Assembly (NCBI RefSeq): GCF_033439725.1
Contig: NW_026944387.1
Coordinates: 1,860,001 to 1,924,000 of the forward strand
Source of the DNA: Neurospora tetraspora
Taxonomy: Eukaryota; Ascomycota; Sordariomycetes; Sordariales; Sordariaceae
Direction: 5' to 3'
Length of the DNA stretch: 64,000 bases
Shown: positions 1 to 13,318 of the stretch, in pieces
Layout of the letters: each line of letters opens with the position of its first letter
How positions within the stretch are numbered: position 1 is the first letter of the stretch
Translations under genes and position numbers: made by a program
Notes under the pieces: model-generated
Seen by the model: only the letters and a program-made list of their open reading frames with translations
What the model was told of the DNA's origin: nothing
Databases searched by the model: none

Positions 1-971
1 TCTGGGCAGGAACCGCAAACAGGGAAGGAGGGGTTATAACTTAGAATCAGATAATTATCAGATCTTCAGAGTACTGACGCCAAAGTGATATGGAAGTGAT
101 ATGGCGATGGTCTGGTTCTACCCCTTACGATGTTGGCGGGTTAGGGTTACGAGTGCTACTACTGGACAGGAGATAGCAACCTGTGTGAAGACGACGAGAT
201 CTGTTTAGCAAACCAGGATATATATCGTAAGAAAAGATAAACGTGACATTCCACGAGCATTCTGACTGCTCTTCTACTAATTTCCTGTTATTGCAATATT
301 CCTTCGCGGAGTTGTTGAGGAGTGACGGACTTCTCTACTATCAGAGCGGCACTCGATTCCTTCGCAGCCGGCCAAGGTTTGGGACGTTAATGATTCCAAA
401 TTTTCGCAGCGACCGTTATGAGACCACTGGTATAAGCTCGTAAAAATTGTTCTCGGCATTCTGGGTCACGTTGTTGGTCTGCACGACCTCAATGACGGGG
501 GAAGGTTCAATCGTCCGAACGTAGAGGTAACATCCCGTCATCTCAAAAGGATACGCTACATGTCGCAACACCAGGACGGAGAAACATGGCGAAGAAGATA
601 TAGGCAGTGGAAACTTGAATAGGATCATTAAGCACATTATGGGGAAGATTGTTCCGCGCGTAGTAACATCTTTCAGACTTTTTTCAAATGCCCTAGCGTC
701 TGCTTGTGCGTCATGGTCGTCCACGATCACATGCATGCCGCTTAAATTTCAAACACAGCTAACAAAGACACCGACACAATAGTAATCCAAGACAGTCAGA
801 GAATTGCGTCCACTGCAAAGCTCCTTTGGAAGTGTGAGTCAAAACTTGTAGCTTGGGATTGCACTACCTGGTTTGCAGGTTGTGCCCTTGCCTCAGAACG
901 AGACGCCCGGATACTCCACCCTTATCCACCTCATAAGCCCACAACCCATTCAATCTTTTCAACAATTCAAA
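1..971. other. gene-free left edge
   Basis: Only short frames occur on both strands, with no intron signals or codon bias that would make any of them convincing. I see no repeat or RNA gene before the tRNA that follows. Confidence 0.5.
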
Positions 972-1043
972 AGCTGCATGGCGCAGCGGAAGCGCGCCGG
1001 GCTCATAACCCGGAGGTCACTCGATCGAAACGAGTTGCAGCTA
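972..1043 (+). tRNA. initiator tRNA-Met (CAT)
   Basis: A complete 72-nt cloverleaf. The 7-bp acceptor stem is AGCTGCA/TGCAGCT, beginning with the A1:U72 pair of eukaryotic initiators. The anticodon stem carries GGG/CCC around the loop CTCATAA (anticodon CAT). The T-loop is ATCGAAA, so A54 and A60 replace the usual T54-psi-C, a hallmark of cytoplasmic initiators. No intron is present. From memory it closely matches the Neurospora crassa initiator tRNA. It charges methionine for translation initiation with eIF2. A pol III T-run follows about a dozen bases downstream. It stands alone, with no protein gene nearby. Confidence 0.97.
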
Positions 1044-4000
1044 ATCAGCATTTCTTTTTTTTGCTTTTTTTCTGATTTTCCCCTTGTCCGGGTTTGTTTA
1101 CTTTCACATATTCACCCCTTTTATGCTCTCTTTCCTCCCCTTCCACTTCTCGCACGATTCTACACTCGTACATCTGCTGTGGAGTTAATTTTCTGGCACT
1201 CTGCATGTCCCATCTTCATCTTCTTTTCTTTCATTGCTTTTTTTCTCTCAAAGTCTACCTAGAGGTACTTTGCTTCTCAGAGGTTTTCACTTCCGAGCAT
1301 TTGACTTCCTCTCATTAGTCTTCCGTGGACATCCCGCTACGTACGAACAACACTTCGTAAATCCTCTGCGCATCGTCGGTATTACCGGACACAACCTCAC
1401 TTCAAATGATCACTCACTTTTTCTTTTCCAACAACCGCTCACATCTACCGTATTGAGGTGTGAAATCATCCCACAAGCACCGGACTCTTCACATTCGGCC
1501 TTCACCCCAAGACCCGACAATGGCGAAGCACATACAATCAGTACAATGACATAGCTTTTCCAACCCAATCTCACGCCTGACCCGAACGACCGTCCAGCCC
1601 AATGCCCCTCCGAGATTGATACAGCAAAGCCTGAGAAAGAAGCCTCATGACAAGTTTGGAAGCTGAGCCTCCTCTTTCGATCGGACGGTTCCATACAGTG
1701 CACTACACTAATTCGTCAGAAAATCTCAAAAAGAACTGCACACGCCCCCCCCTGATGTGCATTTGCGGTTTTTGCGCCGCCGAGAGAGATCACGAATCGC
1801 TTTTGGGCGGATGAGATCTCACGTGGTGTTATCAATCACATCTGAACTGGAGCTGGCTTTTTTCGAGGTTCCCCTCATGGCATGGCACAGGCCAAACCCG
1901 GCAAAGCCCAACGGTACATGGACCAGGAGGAGGTAGCATCGTTGCATTTGCGAAAATGAATGATCCGGCTCTATCGTCATTTCTCACCAATCTCGACCTT
2001 GGAAACCGCCGGATCGCGGGGCCCAGATCTGGATGTCGATGGAAAACTCCAAACTTCAAAGAGGGGAACTGAGATTTGGGGCAGTGCTAAATCCTGATTT
2101 TGGCGCTAACTCGGCCCAACGATAGGGCACCGAGGAGCAGGACCACAGAGGGGCATCTCGATAGCACTAACAGATGCTTGTCTTAAATACCCCTCCGTAG
2201 CATCGATGAGGGGTATCAGCCTCTAGTCCGATGTTAGCTCTAAACACCGCGGGGCCGTCTCCAACAGTTCGGACAAACCTCCGGCTCCCAGTAAAAGGGC
2301 ACCGCGCCAACCGCGCGCCCGGCGGCGCCATGCGATGCGCCATCCATGCGATCACGGCACATCTCAGTGCATGACATCGCCGAGACTTTGTGCTAGAGGG
2401 CGCTAAGAACATCGTCATCTGGCGCTAGAGTTTTGGGTTTTCACGTAACATCCAATGTTCCCATGATGATGCAAAATGGACGTGGAGAGATACTCGTTCG
2501 ACGGCATTCCTAGATGGGAGAATATCGAGCAGTCATATCTGACATGATGCCGTACGTCTTGTGAGCGCTCGAAAGACTCTTGAGGCCAACGTCCGTCACT
2601 GAAGAGATGGAACTTTGAGAGAGCTGGCCAGGGTGTAGTATCACATGTCAGAAAGGACAATTCCAGACCTCTGCGTTATGTTATTTGATGCCTCTCCAGA
2701 GGACTTTTCCCTCCATCAATCCTCGCGTTATAGGAGCCAGAGGACTTGTTCCCACGAGGCACCAAAATCAGCATGATCGACCTACCTAGTCAGTCCAGTC
2801 TAACGACACCCCCAACGACGTCACCCATCAGCAGTCTCGGCTACATCTACATGTAGAGGTATCCATCCACCTCGGATCCATGCGGCACAGGAGTCGAAAA
2901 GGTCCAAAAGCCACCCCCATTTCGAATCCTTATCCCGAGCCTACCGCATGGCCCAAAAGCAGGACAATTCAAGCCATCAATCATGCGTCCGACTTCCGAC
3001 CCCCATTTCCCGATATGGCGGCCGGCTTTCAGGCCTTTTAAGGGCTTGGCCTGGTCGCTTCGAACCTGACCCGACCCGACCCGACTGGACCCAAGTTCCC
3101 AACCCAGCCATTCAGGCCACATTCAGGCCAGGCCCAAAAATCTGGTCTCATCGGAATCGGAATCGGTAAACGGACGCCTATGGAGTGGTAGGTACCAAGA
3201 TCTGGTGAAGGATACCTATGAGTAGAAAATGCGGGGAGAGGGGTCAAGATGGGTGTGGTTACGATATGGACCTTGTTCGCATTTCGTGGATGTTGCGCCC
3301 ATGGATCAATGTCATGCTTCATGCTTCATGCCGAACACCACACGACAGCGAGACTGCAGCTCGGGTGTACTTACCTTATCTTACCTACTTCACTGCGAAC
3401 TTGCAGAGAGGCACGAGGAGGGTCAAGTCGTTTGGAATTACTTGCAGCGAGCCAAGTTCAACAGACCTCCACTCCATTGAATCCGGCCCATCTTCCACGC
3501 ACCGCTCCAGCGGAAACACACTTGAAAGAATTCAAGACCAGAGCAGGCATACAAGACATGATAGCGGGAGCCGCAAGGATATATCCCTCCCTAACCGTCT
3601 CTGTCTTGAACTTAAACACTCGATCGACCGCCGCCCGAAACCCCTCGCTCGCCCGAAACAGACCAGTCGATCCGATGAACCTGCAGCGAGGCCGGCAATC
3701 ATCGGCAACTTGAACCCAACCCGCTTGTTTCAAACACAGCGTTGTTTTGAGACATACATTTACCACCTGCCGACTGGTCTGTCTGTCTCTTTGCATATGT
3801 GAGTGCCCTGGCTCCTGGGTGTTGTGTGATGGAAGTTGGGAAGAAAGGGGGAGGGGGGGGGAGCCGGGGACATGCGAAAGGAGCTGGATATTCGTCGCCT
3901 TGCGCAATGGGATGGGCTTGAAATTCCTGTCTTCAACTTCTCACTTGTTGTCAGACTTGCCAGGAAAGCCGTGCTACCTCTAGGGGCTGGAGTCGGTCTT

Positions 4001-7000
4001 TTCAATGCCCGCCTGGTTGTCAAGGCGGCCTACCTCTACCTACCGGGGCGATTGTTGGCCGTGGAGGAAAGCGACTGGATCCCGAGGCGGCCTACTCGGA
4101 CGCCGGGTCGTATTATGCCGTGCCGTCTCGTACCTAGTGTACCTTACCTTATGCTGTCACCGAAGGTGTGCGTAAACTAAGGTACAATGGGCCGACGCAG
4201 GGTCCAATTCCTCCTCCGGGCCTTGTGTACTACCTATCCCCGAGCTTCTTATCAATCGCGGCGCGGTTTGCGGTTGCAGTTGCTGTACAACAGGTGCACA
4301 CGCACGGCATTGAACACCGCCGCTTCCTTCCTTGGAGGAGATGACTCAAACAGGGGGGAGGGCTTTGCCTTGTCAATAGGTACCTCTAGGTCTAGTGATC
4401 GGGATGCTTCTTTGGATGCTGCTCGTGGCACCCCACGCTTTTCCTTGCCGTTCTCAATCGCAGGGTCCATCCGAACAGGAGACACTTGCACAGCAGATGA
4501 TGGATGTGAACACTGGGTAGGCAGTGTGGGGGCATACCTAGGTACAATCCTTTACTGCCGCGATATCCTTTTGAAGACTTTTCCGAACTTCCAAATGGCT
4601 TGTGAATGAACAAGAGTTTGTAACGTCCCCTTTTCCGTTCGCTAAAGCTGTATATCGTGGGGTGAAGGGAACCAAAGGATGGGATGTCGTTGGATGAGCG
4701 TTCAGACCTCGCATTCACAATGCCGCATGACGAACTTGACTTCGTGATAATAGCCGCCGAGGAGAGCTTGTAGGCGGGGTAGGGACCTACCTAGCTAGAG
4801 GTATCCTAATGTTGAACTACCCAGGGCCCTGGAAAACAAGTCACCTGAGGCTTGTCGTTTCGTGATGCCCAGGACAGCATGGGACGTACCGAAGATGTCT
4901 GTCTTGCATACAAGGGAATAGCCAAATGCTCGATGGATTTTGGGTTGCTTTCTGCTGGATAAGACTTCATCACCATCAAACAGGGGAGGGGGGGTGAACG
5001 GGAACTGTTTGAGTCTGCACTGTGCAACTCACTGCTTGCTGTGTGAACGGCACGACATGTTGCTAGGTGACAGTGAGAATACTGAGTTTGGTAGAGGCAC
5101 AAGAGGGTAAAATGCGCCACACCCATAACACCCCATCCCGCAGTCCCGTCTTATATTGACCCTCAAAAAACGCGGTGCGTATATCGGTGTTAAATAGCCA
5201 TGTTTGCATCTAGGTAGCGTGTTGTCCACCCTGTCTAGGTCCGAGAACCTACAAGAAAGGACTGTAGCCGGCGTCGAAAAGACCACAGATATGGTGATAA
5301 TATGTAGTAGGTATACGCCTTTGCAGTTCTACAGCGAGCGGTCATCCATGGTCTTAGTCAGAGCAAAAGAGCGGATCATCGAAGAAGTCTGAAGGCGGTA
5401 AGTTCGTTCCCGTAAGTCATCAGCGTAGCTGAGGTAGTACAAACCGCAGTTATTTCCAGGGTTCAGGATGGTGTATTGATCTTTCCTGTCACTAACAGCT
5501 GTGCGGGAAGTTTGCCTATTATAGTGTTAGCGCCTGGTTGCAGTGATGGTAAGACACTCTTGCGCACATCTCAGCACACATCTCAGCACACGCAACCCAC
5601 ACTGCAGTAATAAGCGATCTGCTTTATTGATCACCGATGCAGTCAACTTATAAGAGCTCAACGTTCATTGGTTTATTTCCCTTCGAAATGCTGTTCCTGC
5701 ACGTAATCGCAGTTTGCCGCCCGGTAGAACTGTGCTGATGTTTCTTGGCCCTAGACATTACTATTCCCAGTTGTGAACTCCCTGTGAAGAGAATTTGAAG
5801 GAGGACATGGAGGGTGCGATGGTGACGAGTTGAGTGATTGTGATCTAGATGACCGTTGACACTTCCTGTACCGTAGTCGCAACGTTCTTGGAGAATGCAG
5901 TGACTCGGATGCTGTTATCACTGACACGTCTTTTCCTACCTTCGCTCTTGTGCCCATCCCCTATCCCTTTCCCCTGTCGAGGCGGGCAATGAAGGCATGA
6001 TGCGTTATGTCCAAAATCGCTGGCATATACATGGCTTCGGAATTATGCTAAGGAAACGATCTTGCAGCCATGCCATGCGACGAAGAGGCGAAGTGGATGT
6101 GCTCGAATACCACTCTGTATCGGGTGCTCCGAGGCGTAGACTTTTACGCAGTACACCGTAAGCTTCTTCGCTCTCATTTGTCAACCAAGTTCTGGAAGTC
6201 AAGACTCAAGAGGTGACCGTGGAACCGTGAATTCTGGGTAGCGTTTATGCGTCAGACACTCATGAGCATGTCTAGAGATCGAAGAGCATTCTTACCTGTG
6301 TAAGTACCAAAAAGCGAAAGGTGAAAAGAACTGGCGGTGACAAGGTTAATATATGAAGAATAGAGCGCTGTTGCATATACCCTATTTGGACTGTTGATTT
6401 CGAGATTGTCTGTTAATGCTAGACCTGTACAGATCAGCCAAGGTAATCCGTCCGTGTGCACAACATATGGCTGGATACACAAACGCAAACTTGGGGTTGT
6501 GATCGTAAAGATGGACGAGATGTTTGCAAGGCGTAAACTCTATAGTAAGATCCGGTAGAAGGGGGAGTGTGCTTAAGCCTGGTTACCAGCAGAACCAAAG
6601 AATATAATTGTGAGATTCGGAGAGCGGCCCATTTTGAATCACAATGAACTGCCATTATGGCAGAAGACTTTTCATGTGCATTTGCTACCATCTTCGCCGC
6701 CTGTCAACCGCCCTTGCTCGATGCAGCTTGCACGGAGATCTTCTGCCCCTGACTTAGCGTTGCTTGCCTGTTACCCAAGAAGTGTGGTGGAGGCGTAGGC
6801 AAGGCGCTTGATAGTGATACTATAAACCAGTGATGTTTATAGGTTATGCAGTACGCCCACATGGCACCCTCGACGGTATGTAGTATGTACCAATAGGCAC
6901 AGAAGGTGGTGACGAGGTAGCATCCTGGGGGTGGTTTGCTATTGTTGGTTCTGACAATCTACGCTCATCGAGAGCCACACCACCACCAACAGGCCCCCGT

Positions 7001-9800
7001 CCCGAAAAAAGGCAGCAAATGAACGCAATGGAAGATAGCATAGAACAATTTCAATGTTCCAAATTTGTCCAACTGCCGACCCCAAGCAAAGAATACTGGT
7101 GAGCAAACAAGGGGAAAACGTGGTATTGAGCCACGTTGAGTGGATTATGGATACAGAAAGTTACCAAACAATGGGCCCGATTATGGTGTTGCTCGGCTTG
7201 GATGCCTGTGTTATGCGCCCAGACAGCGAGGTCAAAACGATGAAAGCATGGTGTTCAACGTGAAGCAACCACTAAGTGCAAGATCTGTTGTCCCGTCGCC
7301 ATGCTCCTCGTAGGGCTGGCTGCCTGATGCTTGGATAACAGTTGCAAGTCATGGCATGATCGAGATGTAGTGCTGAGTGGGAGGGCGAGACATGGTTGTT
7401 TTCAATGCCTGGAGACTGGAGGAGAAGACCGAGAAGTGAAGGCTCAAAAATGCTACCCAGCGGCATGTTGGTTGCGCACCTGTTCCGCATCGTCGAACTA
7501 CAGCGTATCAACAGTCTCCTCAACAGTCGAAGGGGTTGCCGTGTGACGTGATACAATGACTATTGATGGTCGAGTCAGAGGAAGTAATCGGAGATGGTGT
7601 GCCTGAACTCGCCAACGGGTACTATCGACGGCACAGCCGGGTCACTTGTAAGGCGCCGCGCATGCAGCCGGCAAACAGTTGGGATGGTATTTGTAGCCTC
7701 GCGGGATTGTCAGGCATGCAGCACTCTTCTTCAACTGATGTTATTTGCGCCTCGATTGGATACGGAGATAGGTCGTAAAGGGCAGTCGAAGAAAGCGCTC
7801 GGAAGGTATGAACTGGGGAATGCAAACCCTTCGTTCGCCTGCCACACTTATGTCCGCGTCGCACATGTGTACATTCAAACTGGCGTATCCTCGGACCGGG
7901 TTTCAGAAGGGACGACGCCTTGTTCTACCCACACCCGGGCCCCAGCTTTTCCACCCCAACTTGAACGTTGCTTCGTGCTCGCTGAACGAGATGTCGAGGC
8001 GTGAGCTTCGAGCCGTTGTATCAAGGGGTCAAGGGCCGTTTGCTCCGTCGTTCTCTGGCTTTCATCCATGCGGGCTCGCAGCCGTATCGGTCCGTGCTGT
8101 CGTCAGCAGGGTCGGGATCCGGCAGCAAGGTGTCGGCAGGAACCCGGCGAAGGAAGCTGAAGCAGGAAGTGGTCAAGCCTCAACACGCAGAACACGGGTG
8201 GCTCGTTCGTTCGACTCGTTCGTTTCCCATTCTTTGACGTCGTACCGAGCTGATATATCAATGTTGGTGAGCGGACAACGACATGCTTACCTGTACTCCC
8301 TACCCTGTGGCTTTGCATGCTCCCGCAGAAAGCTAGGACGCCTTTATTCCGAGTCCAATCACCGGGACCTTCATGACGGCATTCACGCCGCAACGTGGAT
8401 GTCATTGCAGACATGCTTGGGAGAGAGCGAGGCGCAGTCGATGTGGACGGTTTGCCGGGTGTTGATTTCTGTTTGAATTCTCGGGTTGAAGACGTTGATG
8501 TCCAAACTGCCTCACGGGGCGAAGAAGGAAGACAACGAGATTGCGGGTAATCTGATTTCAATGACAAGAAGTTGAAGCCCCGACGTTGAAAACCAACGAA
8601 GGAAAACGGGAAGGGATGGAAGTGGAAGATGTCGGCCGTGCACCCCCGGACCGTGACCCTGGAGGCAGAAGGGGGGGCAAATAACAGGGCGTTCAACAGC
8701 TTGCCGAAAGTCACGTTAAGCGACTAACGGGAACTTAGAAAATATGCGCCTGTACATGTACTGTCAACCTAACCGCAAATTTCACCCAACGACCGTTGAG
8801 AGAAAAGTTCCGTTATCGTTCCGTTGTAGAGGTTTTTGGCCGGGGAAAAAAGAAGGTTTCTATCCTCTTATTCCAAGGTCTTCTCCAAGGTCCACCTTCT
8901 CCAAGGTCCGCGGTCTTCTCCAAGGTCAAGATCATGGTCAAGGTCACGATGCATCATCTTGGACGGCACTTTTTAGTAAGAGAAGATTTTAAAAAGAAAT
9001 GACATGGTCACGATTCGAACTGGAGGTCTACGAAATAGCTACGGTTGCTACTACGACTACGGTATATGAACATCTACGGGTATATGCGCGAGAAGTGGGA
9101 AAGTAGGGCTTATATGGTGGGGTTTGAAGGTTAAGGAGGAAGGAGCGAGGAGGAAGGTACATCTTCGGAAGGCAATATTGGAAAGGACACCGATAGAACA
9201 GCGAGTAGAACAGAGCAGAACAGGGCGTTTTTTCCAAAGTGTATAATAGCCGAACTTGGGTTTTTCGTTTTAAACGGAATTCCCAGCCAAAATTCTTGTA
9301 CAGGATCGTTCCAGAAAGGAAACGCTGTTAACAGCCTAACGGCCTACGAAGGCCCTGTTATTTGACCCCCCTTTCCCTCCAGGGGAACTTCGAACTCACC
9401 CACAAGGATCAAGGCCAAAGCGCTGAAAAGCTCCTGCGGCCACCTTCTGTGACCCAGCTCGCCAGTTCCCGCCGTCCCCTGTTCACTCCACTGGAAGGCA
9501 ACCACAAGAGCCCCAAAAGAGCCCCAAAAGACCTCCTTGTAAAAAGGAAAGAGCCCTACGACGCGCGCGGGGCAGCACACAGTGTTCATCCCATCTTGCC
9601 CACCTCTGAACAACAGCCGGGAAGGATCGACCGCACCCCACAGCGGAGCTCTTTCCACACTGGACCCGACTGTGGACACGTTTTACTTGCACTACAAAGA
9701 AGGAATCCACTCTGTCCATTTTCCCGGGAGGGTTCCACTCACTTGTCTCCTTCCATCCCAGCTTCTCCTTGAATTCGAACTTCCAAGGTTTGGGTATGCA
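1044..9800. other. gene-poor interval
   Basis: No convincing gene. The longer open frames (3.2-3.9 kb on both strands; 7.6-8.7 kb on both strands) overlap one another antisense, lack fungal codon bias and show no paired splice signals. Visible structure: several copies of the octamer TAGAGGTA or its complement near 1.26, 2.85, 3.98, 4.03, 4.38 and 4.80 kb, and a short imperfect tandem of CTTCTCCAAGGTC around 8.87-8.95 kb. A non-coding transcript or a gene of many tiny exons cannot be excluded. Confidence 0.4.
1055..1062 (+). terminator. RNA polymerase III T-run
   Basis: Eight consecutive T residues on the coding strand 12 bases after the initiator tRNA, with further T-runs just beyond, as expected for pol III termination. 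Confidence 0.8.
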
Positions 9801-10040
9801 TGTATCCCTTTAACGGTGAAATGTCGACATTTTAGCGCGCCCCGCAAGATACCTGGAGGACTTGGTGACGTGGCTTGTCAGCTAAGCACTTCGCCTACAT
9901 TGCTAGTAAACGCTACCAAGGCTAGGGTTTCCGGGGTCTTTGTAAGCACAAGAGGTATCCTGCAGGAAAATAGGAACCACCGATTGGCTCAAACTTGCAG
10001 GACGCTAAAATGTCGACATTTCACCATTAAAGGGATGTAC
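9801..10040. mobile_element. 240-bp MITE-like element with 34-38 bp terminal inverted repeats
   Basis: The left arm (9801-9837) and right arm (10003-10040) are inverted copies with a few differences. Each arm also contains the palindrome AAATGTCGACATTT or a near form, so each end can fold by itself as well as pair with the other. The 165-bp core has no coding capacity. This fits a non-autonomous DNA transposon (MITE). The target duplication is not clear; TA next to the arms would fit a Tc1/mariner parent but is not decisive. No second copy is seen in the window. Confidence 0.7.
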
Positions 10041-12040
10041 GATGATGAAGAAGACTCAGTCAAGGAAGTTCAAAGCCTTGGAAAAAAAAACATAGCAATA
10101 TGGAGATGGAAATAACCATAACATCCAAGGTAAAAATTCAACGATGATGCGCAGGCTTCGTTTCCACATTGACACAACAGGAACAGCGAGGAACAAGGAC
10201 GTGTGCCTCTGAGGCTACGTACTGGGGATCCGTCAGTTAGCCTCAAACACCTCGGTGGACCAGTTCGCCGACCACCTTCTTGGCACTGCACCACTCCCTC
10301 GATCAACAAAAGGGGAAGGGATGACTGACTGAAGGAGTGAAAAGGCAAAAAAACCGAAAATATTTCTGGATTGCACAGCAGTCAGGGCCCGGGTTGCACA
10401 TCGTGAGATTTGCAACGTGAGGCAGCGAGCGAGGCAAGTCTGACATTCACGCACAATTCACATGTATGCCCTGCACACACATTTCCATCCAAACAAAGTG
10501 CATCGCATCACCACCCACCACAACTACCTACCCGGCCCTTGAAATAAGCAAACCACGATGATCGCGCGGAATATCAAACACCTTAAGAGAAAAAAAAAAA
10601 GTCAAATCACCTGTGCCGCTCGCTCTAATAATTTGTTTTTCTGATGGCGGGCGGGAAAAAAAGAGGGAAGGAATGTCTCTTGACTCTGACACCCCTGAAT
10701 TGCTTCTGCCCACTGCATTCCATGCCCACTTTCCCGCCCCGTCACCGACGCACAAGCATGGTGACCAAACGGCAGGCGCGGTTCGTTCGAAACACACGCG
10801 CGCACGAAAAAATTTCACTTTTCTCGTGCCAGTAGGCACGCAGTCACGATTCACAAGGGGTGTCCACGCTCGGCGATATGTGCGGAAGGAACCACAGAGG
10901 TTGTGAGCGCTACGAATTCCACGGAATGGGTTTAGCAAATGAGTGATCGTCTCTCATGTTGTAATGTTGGTAGGGCACGGCATGTGTGCGTGCAATGGTT
11001 TTGCTACGAGTTCGATGACTGGACTGGAGCCTGGAGGCAGATTTGGGGAAAAGAAGCACAAGCACAAACGTAGCTCGAACGGCAGTACAGCAGCACAAAC
11101 GGAGTTTCTCGAGCTGTGATGAGACGTGACGCCAATCTCCGGTTTAGAGGGTGTGGGAAGGGACCACATATTCACATGAATTCACAGCGCGCAAGGCAAC
11201 GGATTTTGGAACGTGAAAGAGTTTGACAGAATAATGTCGAGGTGTGTGTGTGTGTGGTGAATTAATACAAGCTAGCTACATAGTTGGGAGGGGAGGGTTG
11301 ATGTGAACCCCCTTTCTGATATCCTCCTCCAATTTCAATTCCGTCTCTATCCACCCATACCGGCAATCTTTTTGTTCCATCCTGACCTGAAAAGAAAAGT
11401 GAAAGTGAAAGGAAATGTTGGGTATATCCATCCTGTGATCCCCATTGGAGCTGAATATCCAAGAGAAAAAGGAAAAAAAAGGAACAAAACATCGACGGCC
11501 CTTTGAAATTGTGTGAGCATCGTCATTGAACAACCTGTAAAAGCAAAAGCGATCGAGGGCATATCATCACAGCCCAGTGTGATGTGACAGAAAGATAAAA
11601 GCAAAGTCGCCAACCCAATTTTTTTTGACATCCAAAACCCGAGCGAACTGAAGTGAAAAAAAACAAAAACCACAAAACACAGTGATTACATAGGGTGATA
11701 CTTGGTAAAAAAAATCGTCCTCCGCATAAGACCCATCCAAAACTTTTGAGTTCCTTGTACAACCTGAGTTTCGTGTGATGCAGTTTCTCGCTGACTGCTA
11801 TAAAATCGTTTCCCCATCCTTTGCTTTCGTTTGCGTAAAGTTGACTTTGGGCGGGCCGTAGTTTTGCACCACGCCGCGCCGTAGAAATGGCAGTCTTGGG
11901 TATCATTGATAGGAAATGGGTGTCGTGTCTGATGACCGCCCCGCTGTTGTTGTCGTTGCTGCTGGACTCCTCCCCTTTATCGTACAACCAGTCTTGTCGG
12001 AGGGTATATCGAATTATTGAGGGGTGAATATGAGAGGGGA
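10041..12040. other. intergenic, probably containing the 3' UTR of the next minus-strand gene
   Basis: No gene recognised. There is a short (TG)n run near 11.24 kb. The part next to 12,041 is downstream of a minus-strand gene and likely carries its 3' UTR. Confidence 0.4.
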
Positions 12041-13318
12041 TTAAGCGGTCGGGTTACGAAGGATATCCTCGCAGTTGGCGTCGAAGCGAAGATTCCACAG
12101 GCGGACCTGGGACATGAAACGCTCCGTCTTCTCCAGCTCCCGCTCACGTCCGAAGAGGGTGTCGACAAACTCAACGCCAGCGCCCTTGCCGAGCGAAGAG
12201 CTCCGTTGCTTGGCGGTAGAGCGAAGCATGGGAGCCTCACAGGCCTTGAGAAGCTTGCGAAGCTTGTCGGTGAGGCGGTCACCGGCCTCCATGAATTCCT
12301 GGAGGATCTCCTTGTTCTCCTTGGTACGGACTTTGTCCATACAATGATCGGCACGCTTGATTTTTCCGGCCAACTGGATCAGGAGCAGCCACAGCTCTCC
12401 GGCCATCTCAGAGATAGGGGTAGCGGGACCGTGATGGTAAACAGTCCAGTCATAGATCCATTTGCCAAGGGAGTTGGCATCAAAGACACTTCCAAGCAGC
12501 ATGATGGGCTCCTCCGTGGGATCCCAGTTCTTCAACGAATACCCGGGAGGGATCTTCCAATTCTTGGCATCTTCCTCGGTCGCCACACGTGTCGGCGGTG
12601 GAGGCTTCTTGTGAGAGGAGCTGGCTGGCCTGGCTGTCTGGGGGCGCTGGGGGACTGCATGTGATGTGGAACTGCGACGTTGTCCTGCGAGAGGCCTGCG
12701 GTCCGTCCGGTCCGAGTCGTACCTGGGGGAAGGGAACGCGGACTCTCTGTCATAATAATCACGGTGCGGGCCGGCCTGTGCATAGCAGTGGTAATCAGTT
12801 CCTTGTCCACCAGCATTGACAGTAAAGTAATCCCGGGTGCTGTATCGCTTGGATTTCGATTGCGCAGGCACCATGTAGATGACGCCGTCGAGCTCGATCT
12901 CGACCAGCCGATTCAGCCGGTCCAGCTCGTCTTCGTCGGATTCTCCATGGGAGTCCGAGGCCCGATAATAGGAATAGGAACTTCGCCGCTCACTCTTGGA
13001 GTTGGAGCGAGGGTCCGAAAAGCTTTGCTTGCGCGATGACCGCGAGTGACTCACATTGGCAGTGGCATAGTGGCCGTCGCTGGTGTAGCGGGGAGAAAAG
13101 GAGCCGCGAGGGCTGCTGTAAGCGTTGGTGTAGCCGCTGACACTGCCGGACCGGAAGTGAGCCCGCGTGGCCGGTCGTTGTGGTCGGGGAGGAAGCTCGG
13201 TGAAGTATGCCGGTTGCCGGGGCGAAGGTGTTGTCGAGGCACTGGCGAACCTGTCCTCGTCGTAGTGGGCGTAGACGTCCCGGTACCGGGTAGACTCGTA
13301 GGGTGAATAAGCGGCCAT
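12041..13318 (-). CDS. conserved fungal protein of unknown function, 425 aa
   Basis: Single uninterrupted frame of 425 codons ending in TAA. The start is the first ATG (MAAYSPYES); an in-frame GTG 18 codons upstream is ignored because fungi initiate at ATG. Residues 1 to about 240 are low complexity: Ser, Tyr, Arg, Pro and Gln rich with many RSS and SPR motifs, so probably disordered and phosphorylated. The C-terminal ~180 residues form an ordered, Trp-rich helical domain (SLKNWDPTEEPIMLLGSVFD region, then GKWIYDWTVYHHGP and a long amphipathic helical run). I recognise this C-terminal domain as typical of Pezizomycotina proteins with no assigned function; similar proteins are sometimes labelled cell wall protein gp1 because of their low-complexity half. 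No signal peptide or membrane segment is visible. Neighbours give no functional clue. Confidence 0.85.
   Translation of the reverse strand: MAAYSPYESTRYRDVYAHYDEDRFASASTTPSPRQPAYFTELPPRPQRPATRAHFRSGSVSGYTNAYSSPRGSFSPRYTSDGHYATANVSHSRSSRKQSFSDPRSNSKSERRSSYSYYRASDSHGESDEDELDRLNRLVEIELDGVIYMVPAQSKSKRYSTRDYFTVNAGGQGTDYHCYAQAGPHRDYYDRESAFPSPRYDSDRTDRRPLAGQRRSSTSHAVPQRPQTARPASSSHKKPPPPTRVATEEDAKNWKIPPGYSLKNWDPTEEPIMLLGSVFDANSLGKWIYDWTVYHHGPATPISEMAGELWLLLIQLAGKIKRADHCMDKVRTKENKEILQEFMEAGDRLTDKLRKLLKACEAPMLRSTAKQRSSSLGKGAGVEFVDTLFGRERELEKTERFMSQVRLWNLRFDANCEDILRNPTA

Noticed and set aside
3218-3907. Frames of 149-194 codons on both strands
   Set aside because: They shadow each other, lack codon bias and include many rare residue patterns; no conserved motif seen.
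7808-8714. Two long overlapping antisense frames (222 and 203 codons)
   Set aside because: Both have low-quality composition, no fungal codon bias and no intron signals; they are open by chance.
9008-9025. Possible tRNA T-arm on the minus strand (AGTTCGAATC)
   Set aside because: The flanking bases do not pair into a T-stem or acceptor stem; only the B-box-like decamer is present.
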